From Leguminivora glycinivorella (Eukaryota > Arthropoda > Insecta > Lepidoptera > Tortricidae), in contig NC_062983.1 of assembly GCF_023078275.1 (NCBI RefSeq), positions 8,239,001-8,303,000 on the forward strand: a stretch of 64,000 nt of DNA, given 5' to 3'. Numbering within the stretch: position 1 is the first letter of the stretch; the number at the start of each line of letters is the position of its first letter. The translations under genes and the position numbers were made by a program. Positions 43,925 to 55,500 of the stretch are shown in pieces. Under the pieces are notes generated by a model. It was not told the origin of the DNA, made no database searches, and saw only the letters and a program-made list of their open reading frames with translations.

Positions 43925-44126
43925 CTAGTACTGCCATCCCAACTCCTCGAGAAATCTTATCGGACCCTTTATGTTGAATTGTTGAGTAGGACCCCGGGAA
44001 GGTCTCTCGGAGATCCGAGATATCTTGCCCTGTATGGAGCCACCCCGCTGCACTCCAGCACCACGTGAGCAGCTGTCTCCTCTGTCTCCATGCACCCTCG
44101 GCACAGGGGACAGTCCTCTATTGTCC
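43925..44126 (-). pseudogene. C-terminal fragment of a LINE ORF2 with CCHC motif
   Basis: The minus-strand frame reads DCPLCRGCMETEETAAHVVL then ECSGVAPYRARYLGSPRDLP. It has a C-x2-C...H-x4-C zinc-knuckle typical of the C terminus of R1/Jockey-type LINE proteins. After LLNNST the frame shifts by one and continues IKGPIRFLEELGWQY-stop, the usual family ending. The frameshift and missing upstream part make it a dead fragment. A MITE half (44127-44200) abuts its upstream side. Confidence 0.7.
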
Positions 44127-44200
44127 AGACGTTAGAGTGCGTCTGCGTGTCCCGATATTTGTGACAGCTTTGGCAGCTCCGATATATCTGATGGCGACAG
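44127..44200. mobile_element. Right half of a GCCATC/ATATATCGG MITE
   Basis: CAGACGTTAGAGTGCGT, then GTCCCGATATTTGTGACAGC and TCCGATATATCTGATGGCGA, followed by TA at 44201. It aligns with the right half of the element at 30778-30908. The left half is missing. Confidence 0.6.
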
Positions 44201-44269
44201 TACCTTTTTGGCACTTACAGAGCTCTAAAGAAAATATATTTGATGAGGAACAGTTTACAAATTTCCTTA

Positions 44270-44378
44270 GGGCCACTTGCACCAACTAAAATGGAGGGTT
44301 AAACCACCATTTTATATTGAATTTGACAGATGACAGCCCACTAACCCTGAGTTAAGTTGTTGATGCAAGTGGGCCTTA
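44270..44378. mobile_element. Small MITE with GGGCCACTTGCACCA ends
   Basis: AGGGCCACTTGCACCAAC at 44270-44287 is mirrored by GTTGATGCAAGTGGGCCT at about 44360-44377. The interior is AT-rich and non-coding. Confidence 0.7.
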
Positions 44379-44542
44379 TTGATTCAGCTTTGTCCAAAAT
44401 TATTCATAAATAGTTTTAAAAGTTCTAATCTTTGTAAGTGGCGGAAAGGTCATAGGTGAATGGGGCTAATGGACTAAAGATACTTATCGTTAGAAAACAT
44501 GTCAAGAAGCTTAGTTGTAAGAGCGATAAGAAGTGGTACAAC

Positions 44543-44802
44543 ATAGATACATACATACACATACATACAATCACGCCTGTATCCAATAAAGGGGTGGGCA
44601 GAACACATGAAACTACTAAAAAGCTGCAGTGCCACTTTTTGCAAATAAGGGGTTGAAAAAAACGAAACTGTGACATTGCAGTGACAGGTTGCCAGCCTCT
44701 CGCCTACGCCACAATTTAACCTATATCCCACACCACAGTCGCCTTCTACGACACCCACGGGATGAAAGGGGGTGGTGAAATTCTTAACCCGTCACCACAC
44801 AG
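44543..44802 (-). mobile_element. Interspersed repeat family C (SINE-like), longest copy
   Basis: An ATAC repeat at the plus-strand left (minus-strand 3' tail), then AATCACGCCTGTATCC, CACATGAAACTACTAAA, GGGGTTGAAAAAAACGAAAC, CAGTGACAGGTTGCCAGCCT and CCACGGGATGAAAGGGGGTG, ending CCCGTCACCACACAGG. It is about 260 bp, which I take as near full length. No clear Pol III boxes are visible. Confidence 0.75.
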
Positions 44803-44842
44803 GTTTTTGTAAAATATTTTAGAAATAGGTAGTGTTTATGTA

Positions 44843-44985
44843 TTAACTAGCTTTTACCCGCGGCTTCGCCCGCGTAATAAAAGTATTCTTATAGAAACGT
44901 TTACAAAAAATAAGATTTTCATTTGGATCCGTAGGTTTCTTTGTAGGTACATCTGTCCGCGATTATTTCGATTAAGGTAAAGCGG
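44843..44985 (+). repeat. Interspersed repeat related to the family B start
   Basis: TAACTAGCTTTTACCCGCGG and CTTCGCCCGCGTAATAAAAG share the opening of family B (TACTAGCTTTTGCCCGCGGC, CTTCG), then diverge completely. It is a different subfamily. Confidence 0.5.
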
Positions 44986-45026
44986 GGCAATTCTCGACTG
45001 GGGCATTGTAACTGATCTATTTGCTG

Positions 45027-45107
45027 TACGGTCAGCCAAGAAAGTGGTTTACCACTTTTCGATTCTATTGATCGAAAAGTGGTAAACCACTTTTTTGGCT
45101 GACTGTA
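45027..45107. mobile_element. Inverted repeat with 37-bp arms
   Basis: Arms 45027-45063 and 45071-45107 are reverse complements with two differences around a 7-base loop (core AAAGTGGTTTACCACTTTTC, itself partly palindromic). The outer ends read TACGGTCAGCC / GGCTGACTGTA, so TA ends (Tc1/mariner type) are possible. Confidence 0.7.
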
Positions 45108-45494
45108 CCTTATACATATTACTATTGTTTTAAAAGAAATTCTTGCAATGATTGTAGAATTGTTACACAGCGACCACAGCGTAGGTAGTAGGTACGAATA
45201 TGTATGTATTTTACCTATATAAATATTTATACTGGGGAAACTTCATACAAACCACATAGCCAGTATCTCGACGCTATGGTCGGTAGGGTAAAAAGTAATT
45301 TTTTCCATTTTGCTTATACTTATTGCAAACGTAAACATATAAAAGGCAAGCAAACAACGATCTTCTTACAGCACATTGAATGTAATAGTTATTACGGATG
45401 CAGGATACTCGCCGATGCCTACTTATTAATCCCTTCCCACTGAGCCACCTGCATTTTACACTGCCTAGATATCGATTGCCGACCGATTATTCCG

Positions 45495-45673
45495 ACCCCA
45501 ATCCATATTCTTATCCCCGTCCCTATCTCTATCCTTGTCCCCGTCCCCGTCCCTCCCCTATCCCTATCCCCGTCCCCGTCCCTCCCCTATCCCTATCCCC
45601 GTCCCCGTCCCCTAATTCTATCCCTATCCCTATCCCTTTCCCTATCCCCGTCCCTCCCCTATCCCTATCCCTA

Positions 45674-45706
<33 letters not shown>

Positions 45707-45748
45707 AATTGTCCATGTCCCTGTCCCTGTCCCTGTCCCTATCCCGTT

Positions 45749-45803
<55 letters not shown>

Positions 45804-45804
45804 A

Positions 45805-45859
<55 letters not shown>

Positions 45860-45925
45860 ATCCCTAACCCTATCCCGTTCCTGTCCCTGTCCCTGTACCT
45901 GTCCCTGTCCTTGCCCCTGTCAACT
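45495..45925 (+). repeat. C-rich hexanucleotide tract (CCCTGT/CCCTAT/CCCCGT)n
   Basis: About 430 bp of CCC-N3 repeats, first CCCTAT/CCCCGT mixtures, then long runs of CCCTGT. The plus-strand frame 45398-45943 therefore spells Pro-Val/Leu-Ser repeats, which is not a gene. The minus strand is GGG-N3 throughout, a textbook G-quadruplex-forming pattern. It is not the TTAGG telomere repeat of insects. Confidence 0.95.
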
Positions 45926-45934
45926 TATCATGCT

Positions 45935-47812
45935 AGGAGGTGAACTTTGAAAAATCCATTCTCAGTGCTCCTCTAAGGAACTTCCGTGTCAATTTGAAAT
46001 CTCTTGAACCAGAAGTAAAGATAAAAACTAAACCTATACTTATGGCTATTTTGGATATTTTAACCCCATTGCACAACAACAGGGGAGAAAATTTCTTTTT
46101 CACCTCATTAGATTTTAAAATCGTTGTGGTTTTCGTGATCAGCGACCCGATAAACCATAAAAACGATACCCATATTGTGTTTTTGACTTTACCCCCATTG
46201 CACCCCTTTATCCGGGTCAAATTTTCAAATAACCTGAAACATGTATTTAGTCATATGTCTTTAGGACTCCTCCTGTCAAGTTTCGAATAAAATAGTCAAA
46301 CTAATCTTGTTTCCCCATACAAACTTTGAACCCCCATTTCACCCTTTTAAGAGGAGAATTTAGAAAAATCCTTTCTTAGTGCTAAATCTCTAAGACCAGC
46401 GGTTTCGGCTGTGCGTTGATATGTCAGTCAGTCAGTCAGTTTCTTCTTTTATATATATTATTTTTTTGATATTTAAACCCCATTGCACCACAACAGGGGA
46501 GAAGGTATTTCACTTCCGCCTCGTTAGATTTTAAAAACGTTGTGTTTATCGTGATCAGCGACCCAATAAACCGTAAAAACGATACCCATATTAGTTTTTT
46601 GACTTTATCACCCCCTTTTCACCCTTTTAGGGGTTAAATTTTTAAAAAACCTGAAACACGTCTTTAGTCATATGTTTTTAGGATCCCTCCTGTGAAGTTT
46701 CGAATAAAACAGTGAAACTAACATTGTTACCCTATACAAACTTTGAACCCCCATTTGACCCCCTTAGGAGGCGAATTTTGAAAAATATTTTTTTACTGCT
46801 CCTCTACACTATATGAGGAATCTACGTGCCAAATTTGACATCTCTAGGACCAGCAGTTTCGGCTGTGCGTTGATATGTCAGTCAGTCAGTCAATATCTTC
46901 TTTTATATATTTTTTTGATATTTAAACCCCATTGTACCACAACAGGGGAGAAGGTATTTCACTTCCGCCTCGTTAGATTTTAAAAACGTTTTATTTATCG
47001 TGATCAGCGACCCAATAAACCGTAAAAACGATACCCATATTAGTTTTTTGACTTTATCACCCCCTTTTCACCCTTTTAGGGGTTAAATTTTCAAAAAACC
47101 TGAAACACGTCTTTAGTCATATGTTTTTAGGATCCCTCCTGTGAAGTTTCGAATAAAACAGTGAAACTAACATTGTTACCCCATACAAACTTTGAACCCC
47201 CATTTGACCCCCTTAGGAGGCGAATTTTGAAAAATATTTTTTTAGTGCTCCTCTACACTATATGAGGAACCTACGTGCCAAATTTGACATCTCTAGGACC
47301 AGCGGTTTCGGCTGTGCGTTGATATGTCAGTCAGTCAATCAATATCTTCTTTTATATATTTATTTGATATTTAAACCCCATTGTACCACAACAGGGGAGA
47401 AGGTATTTCACTTCCGCCTCGTTAGATTTTAAAAACGTTTTATTTATCGTGACCAGCGACCCGATAAACCATAAAAACGATACCCATATTGATTTTTTTA
47501 CTTTATCACCCCCTTTTCACCCTTTTAGGGGTTAAATTTTCAAAAAACCTGAAACACGTATTCAGTCATATGTCTTAAGGAATCTTCCTGTGAAGTTTCG
47601 AATAAAATAGTCAAACTAATCTTGTTTCCCCGTACAAACTTTGAACCCCCATTTGACCCCCTTAGGAGGTGAATTTTGGAAAATCCTTTCTTAGTGCTCC
47701 TCTACACTATATAAGGAACCTACGTGCCAAATTTGAAATCTCTAGGACCAGCGGTTTCGGCTGTGCGTTGATATGTCAGTCAGTCAGCTTCTTCTTTTAT
47801 ATATTTAGATGT
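45935..47812 (+). repeat. Tandem array of a ~449-bp unit, about 4 copies
   Basis: The anchor CCCCATTG(C/T)A(C)CACAACAGG occurs at 46064, 46478, 46927 and 47376 (spacings 414, 449, 449). Each unit also has GATCAGCGACCC (or GACCAGCGACCC), ACCTGAAACA(C/T)GT, CATACAAACTTTGAACCCCC, CTCTAGGACCAGC and GGCTGTGCGTTGATATGTCA, then TCTTCTTTTATATAT. The middle units are nearly identical; the first is the most diverged. A dispersed moth repeat appears to have been amplified in tandem, directly next to the CCCTGT tract. Confidence 0.9.
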
Positions 47813-49169
47813 ATACCATCTAATTATATTTAAAACGACATTCGTATAATGTTGTATTAGCATCTACATCGGAATAACATCCCAAAGCAGAAACCCTACA
47901 ACGCAATAAGATGCATGGAACAATGAAGTAGGAAATTAACATGAAATAATTAATTCCAGCGACGAAACTTGCATGACAAATTAGTGCTGATGATTCAAAT
48001 CACGCGCGAGCGACAGCCTTGGGAAGGGCCTACTGTCGTCTCCATTAGGTCTCAGTACCCGGCGATAAACGGTTTTTCGTCTTCATAGAGCGTTGTCTCT
48101 TTCTCGTTTATGTGACGTTAATTGTCTTTTTCCAAAGGCTCATGTGCATTATTTATCGCCGTTTATTGTACTGGCTGTGTAAAAGTGGGCGGCCAATCGT
48201 AAGTCGGTAATGGTAAGCCAACAGTAGCCCGGCAGAACGTGCAATTCTTAGGCATATCGTGCAACTAGAAAGGCAATGCACGTTCCTTAAGTCACGGGAC
48301 TAATATTTCAGGGCAGTTTACCCTAACAGCATTTGAAGTAACCTAATGAACCTATCTTATTCGCGGATTAGCAAAGGAATGTTCTAGATTTTGAACCTAT
48401 CTTGCCTATCAATTGGTTTATTGTGTTGTGACTACCATCATAACATTGAGCAGGAACTTTACAAACTGCTCGATCTTACGATCGCCCTCCATCATACATT
48501 TAAGGTCTATCCTCGTAGTACAAATCGAAGGCAATTTTAGACACACGTGTAGGAAGAAAAATAAAGGAGATTTATTTTCCTCCACTGACACTACTGACAG
48601 CGAATGTTTTCTTTAGCTTTAGGGGTTTGATACACAAAGGGGCGTGTATGTAATCTAAGCCTACGCGTGTTGTGTATTCAAAAAACAATCAAGTAGAACG
48701 TTTACTTCATTTATTTGTAGCATGTCACTATAGCATTTTCTAAACACCTTATGTTATTTTTGTCCTTACTTATTTACAAGAAAAAGCATTCGATTCTTAT
48801 AAGCATTTAACTAGAAAATCAATCACATCACATGACTATTTAAAATAAGTAATTTAAAAGGTCCCACTTCTTTTCAAATTTATATGTCAGGATCTTGTTC
48901 ACTCTAAATCTTACAGGGAACTGATCGGCACGTGGATAATAAAAGTTGTATAAGAAGATTTTAAAGGTTTCAGGACTTCCAGTATGTTTGAATTTGAATA
49001 AGCTTATTGCTGGTATACCTATTCACCAGTACTGGGTGAATATTTATATCCCGGAATATATCTCTCCGCTATTAACAGTCTTGCGGAAATTCTAAAAATA
49101 CATTATGATCTTTGCTTTGGAATTGTCATATTCTGAGAGGCTAGAGCTCTGACTAGATTTCTCACCGTA
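47813..49169. other. Intergenic, nothing recognised
   Basis: No supported gene or repeat with a partner in this window. Confidence 0.5.
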
Positions 49170-50590
49170 ATTTTTTATGGTAATGGCAACGAGCCGCCTG
49201 ATGGGAAGGAGTCATCGCCGCCCATGGACATAAGCAACATCAGGGGAGCCACTTATGCGTTGCCGACCTTTGAGAACCATAAATACCTGTTTCTTGAAGA
49301 ACCCCATGTCATAGCTAGGGATCGGAAATATTGGAGCTTCTATACCTAAACTTCGACCTGTCTTTTGTTTTGCGTGATGTTGACTAGTATGGAGGCGGAC
49401 TCAATTTGGTTTTACTAATAAATTTCCCGGGACTTCCCGTAATTTGAATAACAGCCATAGAAATGTATTTAAAGCAATAAAAGGGTGTAACGAAATAAAA
49501 CTGGAAATTTCAAATGAAAGAATCTGGTTAAAATGGTTTGGTAGCTGTGCTTTCTGACATACATTAATGAGGAGGTCTTTAATTAGCTTATTTTTACATT
49601 TTCTCGTTGCCACTGTAGTTCTGGTATTCACTGTACTTACAGCTTCTTCCGAACCCCTTCCAAATAATATTTCCAAACGTTTTTTTTTTCCTTCGGGTGT
49701 CAATTTCACGTATCTTCAACGGTTATGCAACGGCTTTTCAACAACGGTTTATGATTTGCTTTATGGATTGGATTCTGTAATTAGTGGTATTACATCGAAT
49801 AACGACAGTTTATGCTGTGAATTCCTGGATTTTTTATTGATTGATTGTTATTGCACGAGATTTATACTGGAATACTTTTTTATGTGAGGTAAGATGTAGC
49901 CGTGTTATTTTATGTTAATTCGAATGAATACAGATATTCAAAATTTACGATGGTTGCAGTAATGTCCCAGTTAAATTTCAGTACTTGTCAATGTCATGAT
50001 ATATTATTATAAAAGTTGTTATATTATGTTATACATATTATCATCTAAACACAATACTTAAATTAAGGCCTTAAATGGACTAACACGTGTCCTTTTTGTA
50101 CATGCTGCCGACATATCGTTAAAACGGCTTGTACATATGTTGACGAAATTCGCTAAAAAAGGCATAACCCAACGACAATTGATACACATTAACAATTTTC
50201 TGATGTCGCATACAACCCCGGGATCCCGGGATTTAAATCATAAATAATATTATTTTTAAGAAGCTGACTCCATACTTGCTGAGCTTAGCTCCCGAATTTC
50301 CGAACCCTGGTCATAGCATACTCCGCAAGGGAAACACCTCAGAAGGCAGCTTATTCCACAACTTGCACGTACTGGGTAAAGACGAGCGAGAGGCCCGTTT
50401 GTTCTTGGTTTGCCACGTGTCATTGACATACGATTGAGAAGTTAACATTATATGGGACTCGTTCTGGAATCGTCCTCCAGAATACGTAATGAACTGCTTG
50501 TTTATACTCGTAAATCAACTGTCCATTTCCTAGGAACTGAAATAGACGGCCCCGTGGACAGATTGTTACATATTTAAAGAAACACGAAGG
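49170..50590 (-). mobile_element. L2/CR1-like LINE fragment (family E) split by an hAT element
   Basis: On the minus strand 50590-50310 encodes ...CKLWNKLPSEVFPLRSM and 49315-49190 continues YDMGFFKKQVFMVLKGRQ, then the 3' UTR GTCCATGGGCGGCGATGA and an A-run. The join is seamless against the 24626-24905 copy once 49316-50309 is removed. The fragment is old, with stops and lost residues. Confidence 0.75.
49316..50309. mobile_element. Non-autonomous hAT-like transposon with 8-bp target duplication
   Basis: The 994-bp insert has ends TAGGGATCGGAAAT and, reversed, CAGGGTTCGGAAAT, continuing to GGAGCT on both sides. GTCATAGC flanks it exactly (49308-49315, 50310-50317). An 8-bp duplication with (C/T)AGGG ends is diagnostic of the hAT superfamily. 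The internal open frame at 49567-49887 (106 codons, hydrophobic start) does not look like a transposase. A 14-bp palindrome CCCGGGATCCCGGG is at 50217-50230. Confidence 0.88.
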
Positions 50591-50756
50591 ATAGTGATAA
50601 CTAGTTAGAAAGGCTTTAAAGAACAGCTAACTTGTCTGTTGCTTTCTATAAGTCTCTAAGTTATCTAATCGCCCCTTTGCCGTCGAGTAAATTTCTTCGC
50701 TAGCAAAGCTGTAGAATTCCTTACCCGATACTTACTAGTACCAAAGACATATTATA

Positions 50757-51430
50757 CAGTGTGGAAATTAAACTCAGGCCCTGGAGGAAAACTACTTTAA
50801 ATCCTTAAGCTAGCTCATTTTACTTAAAGGAGACATTCCTTTATTTTTGAAAAGAAACAAATCTGCATTAAAAGATTTTTTAAACTCGCTTGCTTCGCCC
50901 GGGTCTCGAACCAACTAAAATTTAAAAAAATAAACACTCCTTATTTTATAATACTAATCGGTAGTATTAATATTCAGGATAAAGTTTCTCTAAAAAATAT
51001 TTGGTTACTTTTCACTTTTAACAAGTAAAAGACACGTAACAGTTCTGTTATCTCTCCAACACTCAAAGACTTCGTATGAAGTACACGCTTGCTAATTTAT
51101 CAGTTAAATAATTTAAGTGTTACAAAATTGATAGTAAAATAAAGTTGATGTTAGATTTAACGATTATTTTTATTTTTAAGACCAAATGTTTGTTAGAGAA
51201 ACTTTATCCTGAATATTAATACTACCGATTAGTATAATAAAATAAAGAGTGTTTATTTTTTTAAATTTTAGTTGGTTCGAGTCCCGGGCGAAGCAAGCGA
51301 GTTTTAAAAAATCTTTTAATGCAGATTTGTTTCTTTTCAAAAATAAATGAATGTCTCCTTTAAGTAAAATGAGCTAGCTTAAGGATTTAAAGTAGTTTTC
51401 CTCCAGGGCCTGAGTTTAATTTCCACACTG
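50757..51430. mobile_element. Tc1/mariner-like fold-back, ~237-bp arms, TA ends
   Basis: CAGTGTGGAAATTAAACTCA (50757-50776) is mirrored at 51411-51430, and the mirror continues inward for about 237 bp to ATTCAGGATAAAGTTTCTC. TA flanks both ends (50755-50756, 51431-51432), and CAGTG is a common mariner-type terminus. The 674-bp element lacks a transposase. The right arm contains GGTTCGAGTCC (51274-51284), a perfect Pol III B-box consensus; the left arm has one change there. Confidence 0.82.
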
Positions 51431-51432
51431 TA

Positions 51433-52060
51433 TATAACTCCGTATAGACAGATAAAGTGTAAGAAAAAAACGTACCTCAGTACCATACAGAAAAGGGTAC
51501 GGTGGCCTAGATGGCATTACACCTTCGGGGTACGCTCAGCTAGATGGCGCTAATATTAATATGTATTTACATTTTAAAAATATCAAGCTTTATGCAATAT
51601 GGGCTAAATTGTCAAAACTGAGGCTCAAAAGTTTTAAGCCTGTGTCAAGAGATGGCAGTCTATGCACTGTGATTACACATTTTACTTCGACAGTAACTCT
51701 CTATAATGCTCGATCCTCTTTGCTAGTACTAAACTACATTTGCTACAGCATGTTATATTCCTGACATGAGTTTTATTGCAATAACGCTGTATAAGCTGTA
51801 TTCATAAAATTTAATTACTAAATTATCCGTAACAGGTGCTAAATTATAGCTTTAAAAGAAATGTCTGTAGAAATGGCAATATAAAACTGTGTTTACATTT
51901 ACAATTGCAAAGGCATACATATAAATAGCCTGTTTGACTTTGCACTTGACCCGTATATTACAATTTCGCATTCACGAACCCGTACTAATGGCGATAATAT
52001 TTAAATTGAGCAGCTCACAACAAAATTAATGCCTGCTATAAGAGTATTCAATTGTAAGTA
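51433..52060. other. Intergenic, nothing recognised
   Basis: No supported gene or repeat with a partner here. Confidence 0.45.
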
Positions 52061-52194
52061 CAGTCACCGGCATAAATAAGTAACGATTTCTGTACCTTGT
52101 CGCTTTAAATCGTTTGATAATTTCGTATGAAATTTCAAACAAGACGTTAATATGACAAGGTATAGAAATCATCACATATTCATGCCGGTGACTG
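52061..52194. mobile_element. MITE with CAGTCACCGGCAT ends
   Basis: CAGTCACCGGCATAAATA at the left is mirrored by TATTCATGCCGGTGACTG at the right, with an inner inverted pair TTCTGTACCTTGTC / GACAAGGTATAGAA. The left flank is TA (52059-52060); the right flank is TG, so the right border has mutated. It is 134 bp. Confidence 0.75.
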
Positions 52195-52462
52195 TGAAAA
52201 ATTTAACTTGTACAGGTATTTATAACTTTAAGAACGCATAATTTCGCTTGTTTTCATATATATATGTCTCTAACATTGTACTCAGGATAAGTGACTGTCA
52301 TCAAAAATAGATTTGGCAATATCGCGCGCCTCGTATCGGTACTTCTCATCGGGGCTTGTCGTCGAGCCATTTCTAACGCATGTTATGTTTGTTTTGAACA
52401 TTCATGTAGCCAAAGACTGACGAAATAAATATTTTGGATGAAAACTATTATTTAATAGGTCA

Positions 52463-52571
52463 TCATCCTCCTTGCGTTATAAGTAACGTAAAACTCATTG
52501 GTCGAGCCGTGGTTCGAACCCGCGATTTCCAGATCGAAAGTCGCCCGCTCTTATCGCTTGGCCACCAGCGT
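52463..52571 (-). mobile_element. tRNA-derived SINE head
   Basis: Minus strand: CGCTGGTGGCCAAGCGATAA (A-box region TGGCCAAGCGATAAGAG) followed 30-odd bases later by GCGGGTTCGAACCACGGC (B box) and CCAATGAGTTTTACG. This has tRNA architecture. Only the head and the first body bases are present. It is related to the SINE at 4263-4482. Confidence 0.75.
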
Positions 52572-55500
52572 TCTTTTAATAGGTATCAGTCACTAATAAC
52601 AACGATCTGCGAACTTATGGTTACGAGCAACACAACTGAAAATTAAAATAATGTAATTTGCATGTAAATAATTTGGGACAGCCAATTTCACGGATATGAC
52701 GACTACATTAAATCCATATGAGCTCATTAGGTCGTTTTCGAGCCGCCTGGCACAAAACTCCAACTCATTAATATTAGTTGGTGAAAAAGCTTGTAATAAG
52801 TATCAAAGATTTAAATCGGTTTACAGTTTAGTTTGTTTAAAAAACAGTTTAGTGCAACATCATGTAAAAATACCAGTTGCTGTCACAAATACATCTTTCA
52901 ATTCATCATTCTATTTACTAATTTCAATCAAAAACATTCTTGCTGAAATGAAAAATTAATGATATTCTGATGTTTTTGACGTCGCCCTCCGCCCTGTACC
53001 TTACAAAATGTAAGTTCTCCAAATTTATTTTGCGAGTTCTTCTGATGAATGACACAATTGCGAAATTAGGGTACTGTCGCATAAAAATAATAAATACGTG
53101 TAACAGTGTGAGTTACGTTGACTATGTAATTAATTCTGCCTCGTTGACACGACGAGGTTGAGTCTTTTCATCAGCTAATTGCTAGCGAGTTTCATCTTGT
53201 TAATGCTGTTGCTAAAAATAGTGGAAAATGCAAAAGCTACATTAAAGAGCAAACTCAGGTTTATATTTTTTCTGTTAGCTATAGCAAAAACAGGATTCTT
53301 TGAAATGTTGTGACGGATTCCCACACTCGCAGTGCAATTTCTGTAGGTTCAAAGAGAGATTTTGCTTCCTTATTTTATTGTACTATGTCCTCATCGCATC
53401 ACTCGTCTTTGGCAAGGAGTTCATCCTCACATTCTGGAACTGGAACCTAGTTTTATTTCTCGGGATATACAACAATATTGTGTTAAAAAAACAAGGTTAC
53501 AGGAGTCTAAATAAATGGCCGGCAACGGGCACTCGTAGCCGACTAGCCGTCTCTGGAGTTAAAAGGCCTCAATGACCGTTCGCCATCACACTACCGGTTA
53601 ATTCCATTGTAGAAATTGAATTGAACAAAACATCCGCATAACGACAGTACCTACAATACGCACGATAACAGGATCCAACTGGCTCGATAACCCAAATATC
53701 TGCAATCATAATAGGTGTCAATCTCGTTTATCTCGATTCGCGGGCTAGTTCACCCACGTACCGACCGCGCGCGGTTTGGCTAATTGAATTTTATGATTCC
53801 CGAATTTCAACCGGGATACCTAATGACCGATTATCGTACAGTCAGATGGAAAGAAGAGAAAAGAGAGTATTTTTATCTACTCCTGCTTTCGATTGCACAT
53901 ATTTTCTTTAAACATTATTTTACATAAAACAGCTACACATGGTTGACATATATGATGTCTTAAATATGTAAGGAAATTAAATCAGAAAAACAAAAATTAG
54001 GTAGCTAGTACGCAGACAGTAATACTTGGTTTACTCAAAAAAGGATCCTGAAAAAAACAAGCCAAATATGCGAACAAAATACTTAATGTCCTTACGATAC
54101 CTTGTAACTCATAATAATAACATGTTATTGTTAGAAAAATATCAGCTTACTAACGGAACGATCGCTGTAAATAAGTTAATATTTGATGAACAGACAAGCT
54201 GCTAACTACAATCAACCGATCAATCAATCAAGTTGAATAGAAGTCCATTGTATTAATAAATCACTGAATTTAATTGGAAGAACTGTTTGAAAATATGACA
54301 CGAATACAATAAACAGTTATAGGTACAAGGGAATTGTTGCTGCCAGATGTTATTCCGTAAACAAAGTTGAGACTGTTGAGAGCTGCCAAAATGTTAAGTC
54401 TAACTAATTAAGCAACTTATGTTCATTCAATTTTTATTACAGGCGGTTTACTTACTTGCAATTTAAACAAGTATCAGTAGTTTTACGCATACCAGTTTTT
54501 TTATAAAATTTAATCAAAGAAGAAGAAAGAAAACCAATTTACTTCCTCATTTCGATGTTCATTTAGGAACTTGACACCAATCTTCTGCTCCACTTGGCAC
54601 TTTTATAATAGATACATAAAAGAAAAGTACTTAAGAGCTGTATCGTAAAAGTTCCGTATTATTATGGTACAAGTTTTATGACACATAATTGGATCACTCG
54701 AAACGATGGCCTGATACATTTGCCCGAGGCAACTTGCGTACACCTAAACGTACTAAACACAGACACTACATGTTCAATAAATCGATAGCGATAACCCAGT
54801 AAAACGGATTTATTTTAATATCTACACACTTTACTACAACACATCAGTACAGCGATTGTTTCTAGATTTAGTATCAAGAAAACAACAAAGGAATGGGAAT
54901 ATTTAATATAAAACAGTTATAACTTTATTTCAATATATTGAATCAAAAATAAAGTCAAGAAAAGTAACAGCGTTTTATATGGATAGATAATTAAAAACAT
55001 GAGAAATAAATAAAGATTTTTTTTTCGACATAGACATGGACAATTAATTGGACATAGCCAGTCATGGAAGTAAGCCACAGAGATAAAACCTGTTGGTCCA
55101 ATCTAAATCTCAAGTTCATTAACTTGGGAATATAGCGATGAAGTTATAGGGCAATATGGCATAGAACTGCACGAAAATGGTGACCCACATATATGGATTC
55201 TGCTCGAGATTTTTGGAAGTCGATGGCTTACTGCATACTTGTGGCCCATTGAACTCTATTCGGAATGGTTGTGATATTATTCTAAAGATATTCTTCACTA
55301 ACGAATGTAGGAAATAAATTTCAGCGCTAGGTATAATTTCTTTCAGAAACTATTGACGTTTGAAAATCTGATCGGAATGTCCGCGGTCAAGAGGTGTTGG
55401 CGCAGTGCCGAGCAATCGGCAGCGGAGTTGCAGTGGACATCGTGTTTAGCTCTAGCTCGATTTGATGTTAAAACCCCGTGACTGGATAAATTATAGGAAT

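Noticed and set aside
45495..45925. Interstitial telomere repeat
   Set aside because: Insect telomeres are TTAGG/CCTAA; this tract is six-base CCCTGT/CCCTAT.
45398..45943. Long plus-strand open frame of Pro-Val/Leu-Ser repeats
   Set aside because: It is the translation of the CCCTGT/CCCTAT hexanucleotide tract; any frame in such a tract stays open.
49567..49887. 106-codon open frame with a hydrophobic start inside the hAT-like element
   Set aside because: It resembles neither an hAT transposase nor any family I know; an opposite-strand frame of equal length overlaps it.
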